Positions 36,501-47,257 are shown, counted from the stretch's first letter. The stretch: 64,000 nucleotides of DNA from Psychrobacter sp. ANT_WB68 (GCF_008369115.1 NZ_VOAZ01000001.1:868001-932000); one strand, 5' to 3'. Notes: generated by a model not told the origin, from the letters alone. A program made the numbers and translations.

Positions 36501-38837
36501 CTACAGCTGCTGTTCACTTTCTAGGTCTTGAGCTTCAGTGACCGCAAGCGCTGTCATATTAACCACACGGCGCGCTGTTGCTGATGGGGTTAGGATATGA
36601 ACTGGTTTGCTAGCCCCTAGCAAGATAGGACCGATAGACGCACTGCGAGTTGCCGTTTTTAGTAGGTTGAAAGCAATGTTTGCTGAATCAAGCGTTGGCA
36701 AAATTAGCAGATTTGCTGAGCCTTTTAGGTTGCTCGATGGCAGGTCATTTGCGCGAATATGTTCATCAAGTGCGGCATCACCTTGCATTTCACCATCGAA
36801 TTCAAAGTCGACATTCATTTCTGTTAGTAGTTGATGTACTTTACGCATCTTCACAGCGCTGGCACGGTCTGATGTACCAAAGTTAGAATGCGAGACCAAC
36901 GCCACACGCGGTGTAATACTAAAGCGGCGTAATTGATCGGCTGCTAATACCGTCATTTCAGCCAATTGCTCAGCCGTTGGATCTTCGTGGATATAAGTAT
37001 CAGCAATGAATATATTGCGATCTTGCATTAGCACAGCGTTCATCGCATAAAAATCACTGACCCCTTCCTTTTTACCGATGACCCTGCTGACATATTTCAG
37101 ATGGAGATGATAGTAGCTGAATGTGCCACAAATCATACCATCGGCATCACCATTCTCAACCAGCAGCGCACCAATTAAAGAGGTCTTGCGACGGACATCG
37201 CGGCGAGCAAGCTCGATACTGACACCATTACGTTTATTCTTCTCATAATAGCCTTTCCAGTAATCTTTATAACGTGGATCATCATCTTGATTAACAATCG
37301 TGATGTTTTCCCCATTTTTTAGGCGTAGCGCCAACTTTTCAATGTTCTTTTCGATGACTGCAGTACGACCCACCAAGATTGGATACGCCAACTGCTCGTC
37401 GACCACCACTTGTACGGCTAGCAATACGTTGCTGTCTTCGCCTTCACAGTACACGATACGCTTTGGATCGGCTTTAGCACGGGCAAAGATAGGCTTCATG
37501 ACAAACGCTGAGTTATAAACAAATTCAGACAAGCGTTGACGATAGGCTTTCATATCAGTGATCGGTAGTGTTGCTACACCAGAATCCATCGCCGCTTTAG
37601 CAACGGCAGAAGCGATCTCAATGATTAGGTTTGGCTCCAGCGGTCCTGGGATCAGGTAATCACGTCCAAAGCTTGGTGTGCTTTCAACGTTTTTGATGTT
37701 GCTCATTGGCGTCGCTTCAACATGCGCCATTGCCGCGATTGCTTTTACACAAGCAATTTTCATCTCTTCGTTAACCGTGGTTGCGCCAACGTCTAACGCA
37801 CCGCGGAAGATATAAGGGAAGCATAGCGCGTTGTTCACTTGGTTTGGATAGTCTGAGCGACCTGTTGCCATGATGACGTCTGGACGCACCGCATGGGCCA
37901 ATTCTGGCATGATTTCAGGGGTTGGGTTGGCTAGGGCAAAAATAATAGGGTCTTTTGCCATACGTCGAACCATATCTTCGGTCAATGTACCAGGCATTGA
38001 TAGCCCTAAGAACATATCGACATCGTCCATCACTTCTTCGATGGTAGACGCTGTGGTGTCACGAGCATAACGCTGCTTAGTCTCATCAAGGTTTTCACGG
38101 CTGGTCGTTATGATGCCGCGTGAGTCTGATACCAAGATATTGTTTTTATCAACACCAAGCGCACAAATAATATCTAAGCAAGAAATAGCCGCTGCGCCAG
38201 CGCCTGAACAGACCACTTTAATTTCTTCGATTTTTTTGCCCGTGATGAGCAAGGCATTGAGCATCGCTGCGGCAACAATGATTGACGTACCATGTTGGTC
38301 ATCGTGGAATACTGGAATGTTCATACGTTTACGCAATTCGCGCTCGATTTTGAAACATTCAGGGGCTTTGATATCTTCTAGGTTAATACCGCCAAAAGTA
38401 GGCTCTAAAGACGCAACAGCTTCGATGAATTTATCTGGATCATTTTGAGCAATTTCAATATCAAAAACGTCGATACCAGCGAATTTTTTGAATAGTACCC
38501 CTTTACCTTCCATTACAGGCTTTGATGCCAATGGACCAATATTCCCTAAACCAAGTACAGCAGTACCGTTGGTAATCACACCGACCAAGTTGCTGCGAGC
38601 GGTATACTTAGCTGCTAATGCTGGATCTCTTTGAATCTCAAGGCAAGGTACGGCAACCCCTGGTGAATAGGCGAGCGCCAGATCACGTTGGTTGGCCAGT
38701 TGCTTGATAGGCGTAACTGAGATTTTACCTGGGCGTGGAAACTCATGGTAATGTAAGGCAGCTTGTTCGAACTGCTCTTTTTCCGTGATAGGGGTATCCG
38801 TATTCAAAGTGATATCGTCATTCATAATAATTGCCAT
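36501..38837 (-). CDS. maeB: NADP-dependent malic enzyme with PTA-like domain
   Basis: A 778-residue MaeB-type enzyme. Residues ~20-430 are the malic enzyme ([73 protein letters not shown]). Residues ~440-770 are a phosphotransacetylase-like domain ([29 protein letters not shown]) thought to act in acetyl-CoA regulation. It makes pyruvate and NADPH from malate. Neither candidate ATG (38837 or 38825) has a strong ribosome site. It complements the NAD-type maeA in this window. Confidence 0.96.
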   Translation of the reverse strand: MAIIMNDDITLNTDTPITEKEQFEQAALHYHEFPRPGKISVTPIKQLANQRDLALAYSPGVAVPCLEIQRDPALAAKYTARSNLVGVITNGTAVLGLGNIGPLASKPVMEGKGVLFKKFAGIDVFDIEIAQNDPDKFIEAVASLEPTFGGINLEDIKAPECFKIERELRKRMNIPVFHDDQHGTSIIVAAAMLNALLITGKKIEEIKVVCSGAGAAAISCLDIICALGVDKNNILVSDSRGIITTSRENLDETKQRYARDTTASTIEEVMDDVDMFLGLSMPGTLTEDMVRRMAKDPIIFALANPTPEIMPELAHAVRPDVIMATGRSDYPNQVNNALCFPYIFRGALDVGATTVNEEMKIACVKAIAAMAHVEATPMSNIKNVESTPSFGRDYLIPGPLEPNLIIEIASAVAKAAMDSGVATLPITDMKAYRQRLSEFVYNSAFVMKPIFARAKADPKRIVYCEGEDSNVLLAVQVVVDEQLAYPILVGRTAVIEKNIEKLALRLKNGENITIVNQDDDPRYKDYWKGYYEKNKRNGVSIELARRDVRRKTSLIGALLVENGDADGMICGTFSYYHLHLKYVSRVIGKKEGVSDFYAMNAVLMQDRNIFIADTYIHEDPTAEQLAEMTVLAADQLRRFSITPRVALVSHSNFGTSDRASAVKMRKVHQLLTEMNVDFEFDGEMQGDAALDEHIRANDLPSSNLKGSANLLILPTLDSANIAFNLLKTATRSASIGPILLGASKPVHILTPSATARRVVNMTALAVTEAQDLESEQQL

Positions 38838-39167
38838 GGTTGGGATAATTGGAATAAAGTAAATGGTGATAAAAACTAATGCTTAAGCCTTAAAAATCAT
38901 AAAATATGACAATGAAGCTAGCTTTATACTAAAAGAGTCTTCATTAGCGGCTAGACATCAGGGTAAAAACAACAATGCTGCAAAAATAGCTATTCTAGCA
39001 TCATTGGCATTTAGCTGCCTAGTCAGCTGAGCGCAATAGTACGAGTAATATAATAAAATGATATTCATTATTTCGCTGATTGATGATGACAAATAATAGG
39101 GCTAAATATCAACCCTAATTGCATCATGTTTCAAAACATTACAGAATAGCATTTTAATAGCATGTTA
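38838..39167. promoter_or_regulatory. maeB upstream region with Fur-box-like site
   Basis: 330 bp between selO and maeB, both leftward. At 39054-39072 it matches 15 of 19 positions of the Fur consensus (core ATGATATTCATTAT). The site is about 217 bp before the maeB start. No convincing -35/-10 pair was found by eye. Otherwise AT-rich and featureless. Confidence 0.3.
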
Positions 39168-40634
39168 TTAAGATGAGCAGCTGATCGGCATTTGCGGCGC
39201 ATGCGGGGCAGGTGGCATCGTATCGAGTTCGGTGGCGATGTCTTGTACCGTATAAGGGGTCGCAAGCAATTCAAAGACTCGATTTAACTCATCAAATTGC
39301 CCTTGTTCAGCGGCCGTGATAACGCGCTGCGCTATACTATTACGTAACACATAAACCGGATTATCGCTACGCATCTCATCAATAGAGTGCTCGCTAGGTA
39401 ACGACTGTAGCGCTGCCAAATAACGTGTTGACCAATCTTGCCAGACGTTTAGCGCCTCATTATTAAACTCAGTAGTCATTATTGTAAGCAGCTGCTGCTC
39501 ATAAGGATACTCGTTTGGCGCGACCAAACCCAATAGGGCTCGGAAACTATTGGTATAGTCGAGTAAATTGTCTTCTAGTAACGTCAACCATTCAAAGGCA
39601 AGGGTTAAACTTTCTTTGGCGTGCGGCAATCCCAGCTTACGGCACAGTCCTTGCTGATAATGCTGCATAAAGGTCGCCTCATATGGCGCCAGACAATCAG
39701 CCAAAGTATCGCGCGTCACACCGTCTAAGCGCATAAAGTGTGGCAGCCAAATATTTAAGTTCCAATGGCCGATGGCCGGTTGGTTTTGATAAGCATAACG
39801 TCCGGTATGGTCGGAGTGATTGTTAATCCAAGCGGGATTAAAACGTTCCATAAAGCCAAACGGACCAAAGTCTAAGGTGCTGCCAGTAATAGATAAGTTG
39901 TCAGTATTCATTACCCCATGCGCAAAGCCAATCAGCTGCCAGTCAGCAATCATACGCGCCGTTCGCTCAACCACTGCTTGTAAAAAAGCTAAGACAGGTT
40001 TTTCGCTATTGCGGCATTCTGGGTAGTAAGTATCAATCATATAATCGGTAAATTCGCCAAGCAGGTCAGGCGCAAAGCTGGCAATCCATTCAACATGGCC
40101 GAAGCGAATATGACTGTCAGCGACACGCATCAATGCTGCCCCAGCTTCCATGCGTTCGCGGCGAACTTTGGTATCAGAAACCACAAACCCCAAGGCATTC
40201 GAAGAGGGGATGCCCAGCTGGGTCAACGCATGACCACATAAATATTCGCGGATTGTACTGCGTAACACCGCACGCCCATCGCCCATCCGTGAATAAGGAG
40301 TTAGCCCCATGCCCTTTAAATGCAAATCTTGTAATTGGTCGTTATTATCAATCACTTGTGCCATGAGTAAACCGCGTCCATCGCCCAATTGTCCCGCCCA
40401 TTGTCCAAACTGATGACCGGCATAAGCCATCGATAGCGGCTGGAACTGGGCTGGCACGTATTGACCACTCAATATCTCAACCCATCGTGCCATCAAATCT
40501 TCATCATCGAGCCAGCCCAATTGCTGCGCTACTTGCTTATTAAAATGACCGGCGCGAGGATTGTCTAGTGGTGTCGGCTGCTGCTCATGATAGAGGCGGG
40601 TGTCTAATTTGACATAAGTATTCTGATAGCGCAT
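39168..40634 (-). CDS. selO: Protein adenylyltransferase SelO (YdiU family)
   Basis: A 488-residue pseudokinase that AMPylates proteins in redox stress; E. coli YdiU has 478 residues. Strong family blocks: LKGMGLTPYSRMGDGRAVLRSTIREYL, LPSSNALGFVVSDTKVRRERME, HGVMNTDNLSITGSTLDFGPFGF and SDHTGRYAYQNQPAIGHWNL. The C-terminus ends SCSS, placing Cys where vertebrate SelO has selenocysteine. It stands alone between the desaturase and maeB, all on the same strand. Confidence 0.94.
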   Translation of the reverse strand: MRYQNTYVKLDTRLYHEQQPTPLDNPRAGHFNKQVAQQLGWLDDEDLMARWVEILSGQYVPAQFQPLSMAYAGHQFGQWAGQLGDGRGLLMAQVIDNNDQLQDLHLKGMGLTPYSRMGDGRAVLRSTIREYLCGHALTQLGIPSSNALGFVVSDTKVRRERMEAGAALMRVADSHIRFGHVEWIASFAPDLLGEFTDYMIDTYYPECRNSEKPVLAFLQAVVERTARMIADWQLIGFAHGVMNTDNLSITGSTLDFGPFGFMERFNPAWINNHSDHTGRYAYQNQPAIGHWNLNIWLPHFMRLDGVTRDTLADCLAPYEATFMQHYQQGLCRKLGLPHAKESLTLAFEWLTLLEDNLLDYTNSFRALLGLVAPNEYPYEQQLLTIMTTEFNNEALNVWQDWSTRYLAALQSLPSEHSIDEMRSDNPVYVLRNSIAQRVITAAEQGQFDELNRVFELLATPYTVQDIATELDTMPPAPHAPQMPISCSS

Positions 40635-40795
40635 AAGTGCCGTTCCAATTTAGATGTGTAGTGAATATAGAAACAAAATGCAAAAATAAAGATATAAAAT
40701 CAAATGATAAATACGATAACTCACTATAACATAGCCTTAATAATGCCGCGTTTCACTATGTCCATCTCTTGTAATAAGGACTACTCCTAGCGCAC

Positions 40796-40828
40796 AAAAA
40801 AAATCCCCCTATCTTTACAGATAGAGGG
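40796..40828 (-). terminator. Terminator of the desaturase gene
   Basis: CCCTCTATCT and AGATAGGGGG arms with a GTAA loop and one bulge, followed leftward by eight U. Confidence 0.8.
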
Positions 40829-40878
40829 CAGGAGAGACGTACAATAAGGGAATTAAATGATTAATCTACGATGACTGC

Positions 40879-42273
40879 TTAAGCCGCTTTAGGGCTTTGG
40901 CCAATAGAGCGAAACGCAGTTTTTAGATTGCTGTTGTGCGCCAGTATTTTTTGCTCAATCTTAGCATAATCCTGTCTTAACTTTTCATCCACCTCATGTA
41001 AACGATCAGCAAATTCTGTTTTCTTAAGCTCAATGGTTTTGGCTTTTAACGCTTGCCATTCTTCAACCGTTTGCGTAAAGGCATCGTATTCAAACTTGAT
41101 GCGATCTTGGAAGCTTCTCATCGCATGAGGAATATCATGCCCGCTTGCGGTGGCATTATCAATCTGCTGTTGGGCTTTTTTGAACTGCATTTGCACTTCA
41201 GCATGCTTGATGGTGGTGTCATCAACCGTACGCAATTCGCTCGTTAGGCCGAGTTTAGATAGGCCAACAATCAACCATTTAGTTGGGTCATATTGCCACC
41301 ATTTCACGCCATTACGATAGTCGTATTGGAAGAAGTGATGATAATTATGATAACCTTCACCCCAAGTAAAGATGGCGAGGAAGAAGTTATCACGCGCACT
41401 ATTGGTATCGGTATAAGGACGTGTGCCAAACATGTGACATAGCGAGTTGATAAAGAACGTAAAGTGATGGGTCAGTACCAAACGCAGTAGACCTGCCAAG
41501 ACTAACGTACCCCAAACATCACCAACCAACCAGCCAACAGCCGCAACCATAGCGACGTTGGTTGCCAATACCCATAGACCATAATATTTATGCTGAATCT
41601 GTAGCACTTTATCTTTGGTCAAGTCAGGAATGTTCTTATAGTCAAAGCGACCACTAGGATAATTACGTAGCATCCAGCCGATATGACTAAAGAAAAACCC
41701 GCGCTGTGCTGAGTAAGGGTCTTCCATGCGATCATCAACATGACGGTGATGCGTACGGTGGCCTGACACCCAGTCAAAGGCGGAACCTTGAACAGCAAGA
41801 GTTGAGCCTAGTAATAGGAAGTTTTTTACCAAAGGATGCGCTTTATAAGCCCGATGCGACAGTAGGCGATGATAGCCTGCAGTAATACTAATACCTGTCC
41901 ATACCATGAAAGCACCAAATACGCCCCAAACCGGCGCACTAACCTGATGGGTCAGTAAATACCACGGCGTAATGACAGCAGCAGCAATAGGCGTTGCAAT
42001 CAGAAAAATCGCTGGAACCAAGTTGATTGGCGACTTTTGAAATTCAAGTTCCAGAGGGTCAATGCCCTCATAATTGACCACTGCATTCGCATCTTTATCA
42101 TTGTTGATAGTAGCGAACTTGTCGGCAGGGTGATCAGTTTTGCTTTTGCTGGTATCAAGCCATGTCTTTACGCGCAGCGCTTGAGTGCCAGCATGCTGTA
42201 TAAGCGTATCACCAGACTTCATAGCAAAACGCAAGCCTTTAAGTGGTAAGCCTATTACTTTTTTAGCAATCAT
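40879..42273 (-). CDS. Acyl-CoA/fatty acid desaturase with long C-terminal tail
   Basis: A 464-residue membrane di-iron desaturase. Three His boxes: HRLLSH at 135-140, HRTHH at 172-176 and HNYHH at 309-313, in a stearoyl-CoA desaturase-type frame with four hydrophobic segments. It inserts a cis double bond, probably delta-9, tuning membrane fluidity, fitting a cold-adapted relative. Unusual are the ~75-residue soluble N-terminus and a charged, helical C-terminal tail from ~355 to 464, probably a coiled coil, so it is about 80-100 residues longer than typical bacterial members. Monocistronic. Confidence 0.93.
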   Translation of the reverse strand: MIAKKVIGLPLKGLRFAMKSGDTLIQHAGTQALRVKTWLDTSKSKTDHPADKFATINNDKDANAVVNYEGIDPLELEFQKSPINLVPAIFLIATPIAAAVITPWYLLTHQVSAPVWGVFGAFMVWTGISITAGYHRLLSHRAYKAHPLVKNFLLLGSTLAVQGSAFDWVSGHRTHHRHVDDRMEDPYSAQRGFFFSHIGWMLRNYPSGRFDYKNIPDLTKDKVLQIQHKYYGLWVLATNVAMVAAVGWLVGDVWGTLVLAGLLRLVLTHHFTFFINSLCHMFGTRPYTDTNSARDNFFLAIFTWGEGYHNYHHFFQYDYRNGVKWWQYDPTKWLIVGLSKLGLTSELRTVDDTTIKHAEVQMQFKKAQQQIDNATASGHDIPHAMRSFQDRIKFEYDAFTQTVEEWQALKAKTIELKKTEFADRLHEVDEKLRQDYAKIEQKILAHNSNLKTAFRSIGQSPKAA

Positions 42274-42573
42274 GTAATATTCCTAATGATATAAATTTCA
42301 GCCTCTATATTAACTCAAAAGAAGAATAAAGTGAACAGTTATACACTAGAAAAATATTGCTAAATAACAATAACTTGTATGAGTTATGGGATGTATTATC
42401 GTAAATAATGGCTGACTTATCAGTAATTGGGTAAAAGTGTAAGTACAAAGGCAAATACGTAGGGTTTTAAAGTGGGTTGGTCATTGAGGTAAACGGTTTT
42501 TATATTAGATAGTGGTTATATATAGGCTCCTATATATAGGCGCCTAAAAGTTGCTCCAGAATGAACAGCCCGT
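42274..42573. other. Intergenic region with tandem 14-bp repeat
   Basis: 300 bp upstream of the desaturase. Contains TATATATAGGCTCC (42517-42530) directly followed by TATATATAGGCGCC (42531-42544), 13 of 14 identical; TATATAGG and CCTATATA also form an inverted repeat. It is closer to the end of the glycerophosphodiesterase gene. No other feature was found. Confidence 0.4.
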
Positions 42574-43305
42574 TTAGCATGTGAGTAAATAGGTTGGATA
42601 GTCAGTGATAATGACGTCGACTTGCCACGCTATCAGTTGTTCAATCGTGTCGCTATCATTGACCGTCCATGCGCTCACCGGTAAGTCATAGCGATGACAG
42701 TGTTCAATGACTGCTGGATTGAGAAGCGGGTAGTGAATACCCAGTTGAACACAACCAAGTTGCAGCGCAGTATTAGTCGCCGTTAGTAAGGTCTCAGGCG
42801 TACGAATCAGTAGACCACGCGGCATATGTTGCAATAGCTGGTTGCGTTGTAGCCCTGCATGTAGCTCGACATCAAAGCTAGTTAGCACGATAGGTAGGCT
42901 GACAAGTGGGCTGTCAATTAGATCCGTCATTAATGCTCTGATGAGCTTGCGGTAATCCGTACGCTCATGTGTCTTAATCTCAAGCTCAATATAAGTAAAG
43001 CCTTCTAAGGTAGGTGCTATATGCGCTAACGGCGTAATCTTGTGACCAGACTGTACATAGCGTTGAATCTCAGCAAGGCTTAACTGATCAATACGGGATT
43101 GCTGCGCGCACATACGTTGTAAATTGTCATCGTGAAAGACCACTAAGTGTCCATCCGCACTCAGCTGCACATCGAACTCCACACCTGCCAAGCCAGCAGT
43201 TTGTAGATTTTGCGCAAGCTCAAAACCTGCTAATGTATTTTCTAATGCCTCACCACGTGCGCCGCGATGCCCTAATAAAAGCGTATTTTTAAAATTCATC
43301 ATCAT
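42574..43305 (-). CDS. ugpQ: Glycerophosphodiester phosphodiesterase
   Basis: A 243-residue GDPD-family TIM-barrel enzyme hydrolysing glycerophosphodiesters to glycerol-3-phosphate and an alcohol. The HRGARGEALENTLAGFE start carries the catalytic His-Arg and Glu; EFDVQLSADGHLVVFHDDNLQR gives the metal Glu-Asp and second His; YIELEIKTH supplies the further Glu-Lys. No signal peptide, so a cytosolic UgpQ-type enzyme. No phosphate or glycerol-phosphate transporter is nearby. Confidence 0.9.
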   Translation of the reverse strand: MMMNFKNTLLLGHRGARGEALENTLAGFELAQNLQTAGLAGVEFDVQLSADGHLVVFHDDNLQRMCAQQSRIDQLSLAEIQRYVQSGHKITPLAHIAPTLEGFTYIELEIKTHERTDYRKLIRALMTDLIDSPLVSLPIVLTSFDVELHAGLQRNQLLQHMPRGLLIRTPETLLTATNTALQLGCVQLGIHYPLLNPAVIEHCHRYDLPVSAWTVNDSDTIEQLIAWQVDVIITDYPTYLLTC

Positions 43306-43709
43306 TAATAACTATCAAATATTTTATCGCCATCATATCGTCTCTGCCAAAATCGGTCTAATAAAATATTTACTCACTGGTTTTGGCACATTAAAAGTTG
43401 GGTGAGGTGAAAGTTGAGCGAGTTAAAAGTTGAAGCATTTAAAAACTTACACAATTATTTACCTATGTATTTGTTGCGTTTTTGCAACCAAACCTCGGTT
43501 TTAGGCCGAATGTTAGACGTTATTTGTATATCAATAGGCTACACTAATGACCATTTAACGCAAACACCGTATAATAATGTGGTTTTCAAAACTTGCACGA
43601 TCGCTGTTAATTGTTACGATTTTAATGTGACGGCTTGAGTGTGACGCTTTGAGTGTTAAACAATGTCCATCAGTGGCGGTACGAATCAGTAAATTGGAGC
43701 AAAATAAAG
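43306..43709. promoter_or_regulatory. Divergent region, promoter of lipoprotein gene
   Basis: About 400 bp between divergent genes. On the plus strand ATGACC (43547-43552) and a perfect TATAAT (43570-43575) have 17-bp spacing, a likely promoter with a leader of roughly 130 nt. The open frame upstream of the lipoprotein start is not used. Nothing else was recognised. Confidence 0.45.
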
Positions 43710-44675
43710 ATGAGCGTAGTAAATAAGAGTTTGAGCAAATGGTATAAGGTTGCTGGTATTGGCTTCGCATGCAGTTTAGCGCTGGCTGGCTGCGACCGTT
43801 CAGAAAAAGAAGATACGACGGAAACGGCAGAGCTAACCGAAGAAACCGCTGTTAGTGAGAACGCTGCTGCTACTGCGGTCAGCTGTGATGATCCGATGGT
43901 ACAAGATCGCCTGAAATCAACTTTAAAAAATACGCTCAATCAACAAGGACAAACACTGGCGGCAAGCTACGCCAACGATGCTGAAATTGGTCTAAACAGT
44001 GGCGTGGTGACGGCAAAAACCGACGGTATCGTTATAGACGTACAGAATGCAGCAGTTTTACAAGCAGCCAATGCCAATGGTATGACAACTTGTCAAGCAA
44101 GCGTCAGCATGACGTTGCCAAGTGAAGACTTATATCAAGCCAGCCAACTCCAAGCGGCCAACAATCAGCCAAGCTTGCAATCTCGTTTGGCCAACGACAA
44201 TATCCGTATCAATAACAATATGCTCGTTGATGATGCATTTACCTATGTCGTTGGTACGCAAGGTGGTCAAGTACGTACGCGTATCGCAGGGCAGCCCGCA
44301 TTGATTACAGTGGTATCAGAAGTGGTGGCAAGCTCGGTCTTTCAGTCAGCGCTAGAAGAGCAGCGTGCTCAGCGCGCCTCAGAGCAAGCTGAACGTCGCC
44401 GCCAAGCTGCACAAAACAACAGCGACAGCCAACCTCGTCAGCCAAGACAGGTAACGCCAGTGACCCCTGCACGCCCAACTGAACCTGCTACGCCACCAAC
44501 TGTGAAGCAAAATAATCAAAGCAGCAGTAATCAGAGTAACGACACTCAGAGCAGTAACCAAGCCGCCGCAACGCCTAATGCCTCAGCACCTGCGACCCCA
44601 GCCATACCTAAGTCAGTACCTAAAGATGAAAGTATCGACATGGTGATTATTGAAGATAAAGAAGCGACATATTAG
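43710..44675 (+). CDS. Lipoprotein of unknown function with Gln/Pro-rich tail
   Basis: A 321-residue lipoprotein. MSVVNKSLSKWYKVAGIGFA leads to the lipobox LALAGC, so Cys is lipidated; the residue after it is Asp, which can signal inner-membrane retention in enterobacteria. Then come a Glu/Thr-rich linker, a folded region (~50-200, starting SCDDPMVQDRLKSTL), a charged Ala/Glu/Arg helix (~205-230) and a Gln/Asn/Pro/Ser-rich low-complexity tail. I use ATG 43710 because the signal begins there; the frame is open back to 43653. No known domain is recognised. Confidence 0.8.
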   Translation: MSVVNKSLSKWYKVAGIGFACSLALAGCDRSEKEDTTETAELTEETAVSENAAATAVSCDDPMVQDRLKSTLKNTLNQQGQTLAASYANDAEIGLNSGVVTAKTDGIVIDVQNAAVLQAANANGMTTCQASVSMTLPSEDLYQASQLQAANNQPSLQSRLANDNIRINNNMLVDDAFTYVVGTQGGQVRTRIAGQPALITVVSEVVASSVFQSALEEQRAQRASEQAERRRQAAQNNSDSQPRQPRQVTPVTPARPTEPATPPTVKQNNQSSSNQSNDTQSSNQAAATPNASAPATPAIPKSVPKDESIDMVIIEDKEATY

Positions 44676-44744
44676 GTAATAAAGCGTCAGTAGTGATTTT
44701 AAAATAACGATGATTACTACGTAAGCTTATTATCTTCAATAAAA

Positions 44745-44780
44745 AACGCCCGCAACTATTATAAGTTGCGGGCGTTTTGC
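44745..44780. terminator. Bidirectional terminator
   Basis: Perfect 13-bp arms AACGCCCGCAACT and AGTTGCGGGCGTT around ATTATA, with an A-run on the left and T on the right. Serves both the lipoprotein gene and the convergent adenosyltransferase gene. Confidence 0.9.
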
Positions 44781-44833
44781 TTGTTGCTTGTGGGAGTCAG
44801 TCTTTAGGTAATAGTGCAGTACCAAAGCTTACG

Positions 44834-45433
44834 CTATTTATCATCAGCGAATTTTTGTAATACTTGACTGTCCCATAGGACTTCAGAGACCTGTTCGGGG
44901 TTAGTGCAAAAACGGGCTGCGACAAATAGCCAATCAGACAAGCGATTGATAAAGCTCACCGCTGTCGGACGAATGGCTTCTGGGCGCTGCTGTTGCAATA
45001 GCACCGCTTGGCGCTCAGCACGGCGGCAGACAGTACGAGCCACATGCAGTTGACTAACAAGCACTGAACCTGTCGGTAAGATAAAATCTTTCAGCGGTGG
45101 CAACGTAGTATTCATCGCATCAATCTGTTGCTCTAACCAGTCAATATGCGGGGCGCTTACGCCTTCATATTCTGGCATGGCAAGCTCGCCACCGATATTA
45201 AATAACAAGTGCTGAATAATCACTAACGCTTGAGCAAAGTCGGCTTCTTTATTCGCGTCAGTCGAGGTTTGCGTCAACTGCGCGCGTACCAAACCAATGT
45301 GCGAGTTGAGCTCATCAATATCACCCATCACGCTAAACAGATTGTCTGCTTTACTTACTCGGCTGCCATCTGCCATGCCCGTGGTGCCGTCATCTCCGGT
45401 ACGTGTGTATATTTTGCTTAAACGATTGCCCAT
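44834..45433 (-). CDS. Cob(I)alamin adenosyltransferase, PduO type
   Basis: A 199-residue ATP:corrinoid adenosyltransferase making the coenzyme adenosylcobalamin. YTRTGDDGTTGMADGSRVSK is the ATP-binding N-terminal signature; RTVCRRAERQAV and NRLSDWLFVAAR are the conserved C-terminal helices. The frame is open to 45511 but the family starts at MGNRLSKIYTRTGD (45433). No cobalamin biosynthesis gene or B12-dependent enzyme is visible nearby. Confidence 0.9.
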   Translation of the reverse strand: MGNRLSKIYTRTGDDGTTGMADGSRVSKADNLFSVMGDIDELNSHIGLVRAQLTQTSTDANKEADFAQALVIIQHLLFNIGGELAMPEYEGVSAPHIDWLEQQIDAMNTTLPPLKDFILPTGSVLVSQLHVARTVCRRAERQAVLLQQQRPEAIRPTAVSFINRLSDWLFVAARFCTNPEQVSEVLWDSQVLQKFADDK

Positions 45434-45666
45434 ATTTGAGTCCTTAACGGTCAGTGTTTTTTTATCATTGCGAGTCTTACTTGTGCGCTCATTGTAGTAT
45501 TTTACGAGCATTTTCGCTAAGATAATGGGTTAAGTTTTATATTGCTGTGCTCTATTAGGATAATAATCACGTTAAAGCTTTTATAGCTAGACGTTTTATG
45601 ACTATAGGATGCGGTATGGATATGCTCATTTATTTCTTATACTTTTAATCAAAAGGCTTTTCTACT

Positions 45667-47127
45667 ATGACCACACCTCTTGCAGACACTATGTCTCAGC
45701 TTGCCATCTACGATTCACTTACTGGACGCAAGCAGTCATTCAAGCCGCTTGTGGCGGGCAAAGTCGGCATGTATGTGTGCGGGATGACGGTCTATGATTA
45801 TTGTCATATTGGTCATGCTCGGATGATGGTCGCCTTTGATATGGCGGTGCGCTGGCTCAAACAATTGGGTTATGACGTCAATTATGTGCGTAACATCACC
45901 GATATTGATGACAAAATCATCACCCGTGCTGCTGAAAATGGAGAAGAGATTGGTGCATTAACGCAGCGTTTTATTACAGCGATGCACGAAGATTTCTCTG
46001 CACTTGGCTGCTTATCGCCTGATGCCGAGCCGCGTGCGACCGATTATATCGATGAGATGCAGCAGATGATTGGCAATTTGGTCAGCAATGACTACGCTTA
46101 TGCTGGTGATAATGGCGATGTGTATTATGCGGTCGATAGCTTCCCTGATTATGGTAAATTATCCAAGCGTAATTTGGATGATATGCAAGCGGGCTCACGC
46201 GTTGATGTCGAAAATGACAAGCGCAATCCGTTTGACTTTGTTCTATGGAAAGCGGCAAAACCTGGGGAGCCACAATGGGCATCGCCATGGGGTCAGGGGC
46301 GTCCAGGCTGGCATATTGAGTGCTCGGCGATGTCGACCAAATGCCTTGGCAATACCTTTGATATTCATGGCGGTGGTCATGATTTACAGTTTCCGCATCA
46401 TGAAAATGAGATAGCACAATCTGAAGCAGCGACTGGCTGCGAGTACGCGCGTAATTGGATGCACGTTGGCTTTATTAATGTCGATGGCGAAAAGATGTCC
46501 AAATCTTTGGGTAACTTTGCAACCATTCGTGACGTCATCAAGCATTTTCATCCTGAAACGCTGCGCTTTTTCTTATTATCCAGCCACTATCGCAGCCAAG
46601 TAAACTTCTCCGATAGCGCTTTAAATGAAGCACATAATAGCCTAAGTAGATTGTACCAGGCCTTAAAAGCAGCTGAACAACAAAAAGGTCAGGCGCTTAT
46701 CATCAATAATGAACTGATAAAATCTGCTTATAACAGTGCGGCGGGACAAGACTTTATCAAAGCCATGAATGATGACTTTAATAGCTCAACAGCAATCAGT
46801 GTGTTATTTGGGCTAGCGCGTGATATCAATAAAGCAGTCAAAGCTGAAGACGTAGAAGATGCATGGCAATTGGCGCAGCAGCTAAAAGCCTTGGCGCAAA
46901 CGCTAAATATTTTACAGCAGCCTGTTCAGCAGTTTTTGCAAGCGGTCATCGGTGAGGCGCAAGCAGACGGTTTAACCGATGCAGCTATTGATGGATTAAT
47001 TATCGAGCGTGCGGATGCCAAAACCAATAAAAACTTCGCCCGTGCTGACGAGATACGCGAGCAGTTAAAAAATGCTGGTATTGAGCTTGAAGACAGCCGT
47101 GCGGGTACGACTTGGCGCCGCGCTTAA
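45667..47127 (+). CDS. cysS: Cysteinyl-tRNA synthetase
   Basis: A 486-residue class Ia aminoacyl-tRNA synthetase. Zinc Cys38 in [13 protein letters not shown] at 47-50, the zinc-binding [12 protein letters not shown] and [19 protein letters not shown], and KMSKS at 276-280 are all present. The C-terminal domain ends in [15 protein letters not shown] as is typical. AAAGG precedes the ATG by about ten bases. Monocistronic, with its own terminator. Confidence 0.97.
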   Translation: MTTPLADTMSQLAIYDSLTGRKQSFKPLVAGKVGMYVCGMTVYDYCHIGHARMMVAFDMAVRWLKQLGYDVNYVRNITDIDDKIITRAAENGEEIGALTQRFITAMHEDFSALGCLSPDAEPRATDYIDEMQQMIGNLVSNDYAYAGDNGDVYYAVDSFPDYGKLSKRNLDDMQAGSRVDVENDKRNPFDFVLWKAAKPGEPQWASPWGQGRPGWHIECSAMSTKCLGNTFDIHGGGHDLQFPHHENEIAQSEAATGCEYARNWMHVGFINVDGEKMSKSLGNFATIRDVIKHFHPETLRFFLLSSHYRSQVNFSDSALNEAHNSLSRLYQALKAAEQQKGQALIINNELIKSAYNSAAGQDFIKAMNDDFNSSTAISVLFGLARDINKAVKAEDVEDAWQLAQQLKALAQTLNILQQPVQQFLQAVIGEAQADGLTDAAIDGLIIERADAKTNKNFARADEIREQLKNAGIELEDSRAGTTWRRA

Positions 47128-47181
47128 AGCATGTCGTCCATCTAACTAATGGTATCCATTAATGGTTTTACTCATAAATTA

Positions 47182-47207
47182 AGTCAGCTTAGCGCTGGCT
47201 TTTTTTT
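47182..47207 (+). terminator. Terminator of cysS
   Basis: AGTCAGC and GCTGGCT arms (one G-U pair) with a 5-nt loop and seven T. Confidence 0.8.
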
Positions 47208-47257
47208 GCCCAGTGCCTTAGCTTAACTTTATCTTTAGCGCAACAGAGCTTTATCGT

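Noticed and set aside
39168-39176. Selenocysteine in SelO C-terminus
   Set aside because: The codon gives Cys in SCSS; there is no in-frame TGA and no need for a SECIS element.
45609-45797. 62-codon frame overlapping the start of cysS
   Set aside because: It lies in another frame over the well-supported cysS N-terminus and has no protein-like pattern.
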